Part shown: piece after piece, positions 62,295 to 64,000 of the stretch
Layout: each line of letters opens with the position of its first letter
Position numbering within the stretch: position 1 is the stretch's first letter
Assembly (NCBI RefSeq): GCF_000375425.1
Contig: NZ_AQXG01000005.1
Coordinates: 160,960-224,959, forward strand
DNA from: Gracilimonas tropica DSM 19535
GTDB taxonomy: Bacteria > Bacteroidota > Rhodothermia > Balneolales > Balneolaceae
DNA length: 64,000 nt
Direction: 5' to 3'
Position numbers and translations under genes: made by a program
The notes under the pieces: generated by a model
What the model was told of the DNA's origin: nothing
The model's input: only the letters and a program-made list of their open reading frames with translations
The model's database searches: none

Positions 62295-64000
62295 TCATTT
62301 TATCAACATCAACTTCTTAGTACTAACAAACTTACCAGCTTGAATTCTATATATATACAATCCCGAAGCTAAGCTTGACGCATCAAAGGTGGTAGTGTGC
62401 CATCCTGCCGATTTTCGGTCATTAACCAATGTGGTTACCTGTTGTCCGAGCATATTGTAAACTGCAATATTTACTTTAGATGACGTTGGGATTCCGTAGC
62501 GTATTTGCGTTTTAGGGTTGAAGGGATTAGGGTAATTTTGATGGAGAGTGAGTTCAGTGGGTAAAGTTTCAGTTTCTGTGGACAGGCCGCCAAATATGGA
62601 AAAACTGAAAGTCTCTGACCAATTCGATTCTCCAGTTTCGTTTTTTGATTTTACTCTCCAGAAATAGGTCTCATATCCAAACAATTCATTTTGTACTGTA
62701 AAAGTGGTATCCGAATCATTCAGTTCTTGCTCCGATACAATCAGTGTAGTATCAATCATCATTTCTTCAAAAGCTTCGTCCTCTGCAAAGTGTAGGATAT
62801 ATTCGGAAGCTCTTTCTGAACTTGACCATGTTAATATAGGAGGTTTGTCATTGTGAATAGTAGATTCATTTTCAGGTGATAACAAACTAACTACATTCGG
62901 TTCTGCAAAACGAGTAGTAAATGAACCAATATCACTCCATTCTCCAACTCCTCCAGCATTTTCTGCTCGAACTCTCCATGAGTATTGGGTACCATTAGAT
63001 AGCTCTGGAACAGTGAAAGAAGTATCCGTTAGTGATTCATTTACGATTATTGAGGTGAATTCATCTGTAGAAAGTTGAACTAAAAAAGAATCAGCATGAA
63101 TATCATTATGCCAAACAAGAGTTGGTGAGATTTTTACATTTTTAGAATCATTTACCGGTGTAACAAGTTTAATTTTTCCAACAGGTATTGCTTCAGTAGT
63201 AAAACTCCAAATTTCACTCCATTCACCTGTAAGGTTTTTCGTTTCATTAATTCCTCTTACTCTCCAATTGTATTCAAATTCGCCTTTTAATGAATCACTA
63301 ATTGTAAATGAGGTATCAACGAGTATTGTGTCGATTACAACGGGGTCAAAACCCTCAATAATTTGGAGCTTATAATTGGTTGCATTTGAATCAATTTGCC
63401 AGCTAAATGTTGGAATGATTGAAATATCGCTTGAAGAATTGTCGGGTGTATTAAGAACAATTTGGAATGGTTTGTAAGGGCAGGTTCCCCAAATAGGTAA
63501 ATAATTTTCCTGTAAAGAAGAGCCCTCAGCAAATTCAGTAGGTTCTGTTTGTATTTGTTCTACACACCAATTACTTAAATCTCTATTCATTGAGGCAGCA
63601 CCTCGAAACATATAATCCATGTTTGATACTGAAGAGACATTCCAATTACTTATCTCCCCGTTGAAAGAAGTAGCGTCTCTAAACATATTGTTCATATTTG
63701 TGACCGAAGAGACATCCCAAGTATTGAGAGCTTTATTAAAGCCTGTAGCTTCAAAAAACATACTCTCCATACTGTTAACTGATGATACATCCCAGTTTTT
63801 TAGATCACTATTAAAATAATCTGTTCCACCAAACATATATGCCATATTCTCAACATTTGAAACATCCCAATTACTCAAATCTTGATTAAAGTCATCCGCA
63901 TTCCCAAACATTCGTACCATACTTGTTACTGATGAGACATCCCAAGAACTTATATCCTGATTAAATACATAAGCATCAGAAAACATGTGATCCATATTAG
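62295..64000 (-). CDS. BspA-repeat, Fn3-like T9SS surface protein, 5'-truncated
   Basis: At least 568 residues; the frame stays open through the window edge at 64000, so the start lies outside. The N-terminal part has six 25-residue BspA/DUF285 repeats (FNQDISSWDVSSVTSMVRMF) ending in a Cys-containing cap (WCVEQI, WGTCP). Three Fn3-like repeats follow (YSWRVRAENAGGVGEWSD), then a Pro/Glu-rich hinge and a type A T9SS sorting domain (HQNYPNPFNPKTQIRYGIP ... GLYIYRIQAGKFVSTKKLMLIK). Surface-attached; BspA repeats often mediate adhesion. Confidence 0.88.
   Translation of the reverse strand, partial: NMDHMFSDAYVFNQDISSWDVSSVTSMVRMFGNADDFNQDLSNWDVSNVENMAYMFGGTDYFNSDLKNWDVSSVNSMESMFFEATGFNKALNTWDVSSVTNMNNMFRDATSFNGEISNWNVSSVSNMDYMFRGAASMNRDLSNWCVEQIQTEPTEFAEGSSLQENYLPIWGTCPYKPFQIVLNTPDNSSSDISIIPTFSWQIDSNATNYKLQIIEGFDPVVIDTILVDTSFTISDSLKGEFEYNWRVRGINETKNLTGEWSEIWSFTTEAIPVGKIKLVTPVNDSKNVKISPTLVWHNDIHADSFLVQLSTDEFTSIIVNESLTDTSFTVPELSNGTQYSWRVRAENAGGVGEWSDIGSFTTRFAEPNVVSLLSPENESTIHNDKPPILTWSSSERASEYILHFAEDEAFEEMMIDTTLIVSEQELNDSDTTFTVQNELFGYETYFWRVKSKNETGESNWSETFSFSIFGGLSTETETLPTELTLHQNYPNPFNPKTQIRYGIPTSSKVNIAVYNMLGQQVTTLVNDRKSAGWHTTTFDASSLASGLYIYRIQAGKFVSTKKLMLIK

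Noticed and set aside
1-64000. CRISPR arrays, rRNA operon or insertion sequences
   Set aside because: No regularly spaced repeats, no rRNA and no transposase seen; the only recombinase is the tyrosine integrase at 59156.

Overview
The window looks like chromosome from a member of the Balneolota/Rhodothermota-Bacteroidota assemblage (a Gracilimonas- or Balneola-like marine bacterium). The evidence is from protein content: type IX secretion (T9SS) C-terminal sorting domains on two surface proteins plus one orphan copy, a PID-CTERM-like tail, HU-SPOR envelope proteins, GxxExxY and CHAT-TPR proteins, many lipoproteins, the MEP isoprenoid route (ispE, dxs), and weak or absent Shine-Dalgarno sequences. 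The lineage is an inference; no rRNA is present.

Layout. 1-5.6 kb: 3' end of ispE, glgP, a lipoprotein of unknown function and an MscS channel. 5.6-11.2 kb: a tight minus-strand operon of an outer-membrane barrel, a minimal HU-like protein, an HU-TM-SPOR protein and ExbB/ExbD/TonB-like proteins, which could physically link nucleoid, inner membrane, peptidoglycan and outer membrane. 11.5-12.6 kb: nadA. 12.9-24.6 kb: a surface/signalling block made of a two-component system with a beta-propeller sensor, a PKD lipoprotein, a receiver-only regulator overlapping an 1828-residue T9SS protein, and a PID-CTERM-like small protein. 24.7-33.4 kb: metallo-hydrolase, S9 peptidase, YraN, GbsR-type regulator, FmdB-like protein, a sigma factor with a TPR membrane protein, scpA and an M28 peptidase. 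33.4-36.8 kb: a TPR-CHAT protease-like protein divergent from a 38-codon gene. 36.6-39.0 kb: ftsY, a CDP-alcohol phosphatidyltransferase and a NUDIX hydrolase.

39.1-47.3 kb: a complete heavy-metal efflux operon (response regulator, sensor kinase, TolC-like, adaptor, CzcA-type RND pump, small membrane protein). 47.3-53.8 kb: a coupled small-protein/HTH pair, thioredoxin-like protein, PQQ-type sugar dehydrogenase, lipoprotein and comEC. 53.9-58.1 kb: a broken GxxExxY gene and a xseB-dxs-lipoprotein-queA cluster.

58.25 kb to at least 62 kb: tRNA-Arg(UCG) followed by an AT-rich integrated element with an excisionase-like HTH protein, a small coupled protein, a tyrosine recombinase, a protein with HUH replication-initiator-like motifs, and small unknowns. 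Beyond it lie an orphan T9SS sorting-domain fragment and, convergent with it, a BspA-repeat T9SS protein that runs off the window. The right end of the element is not visible.
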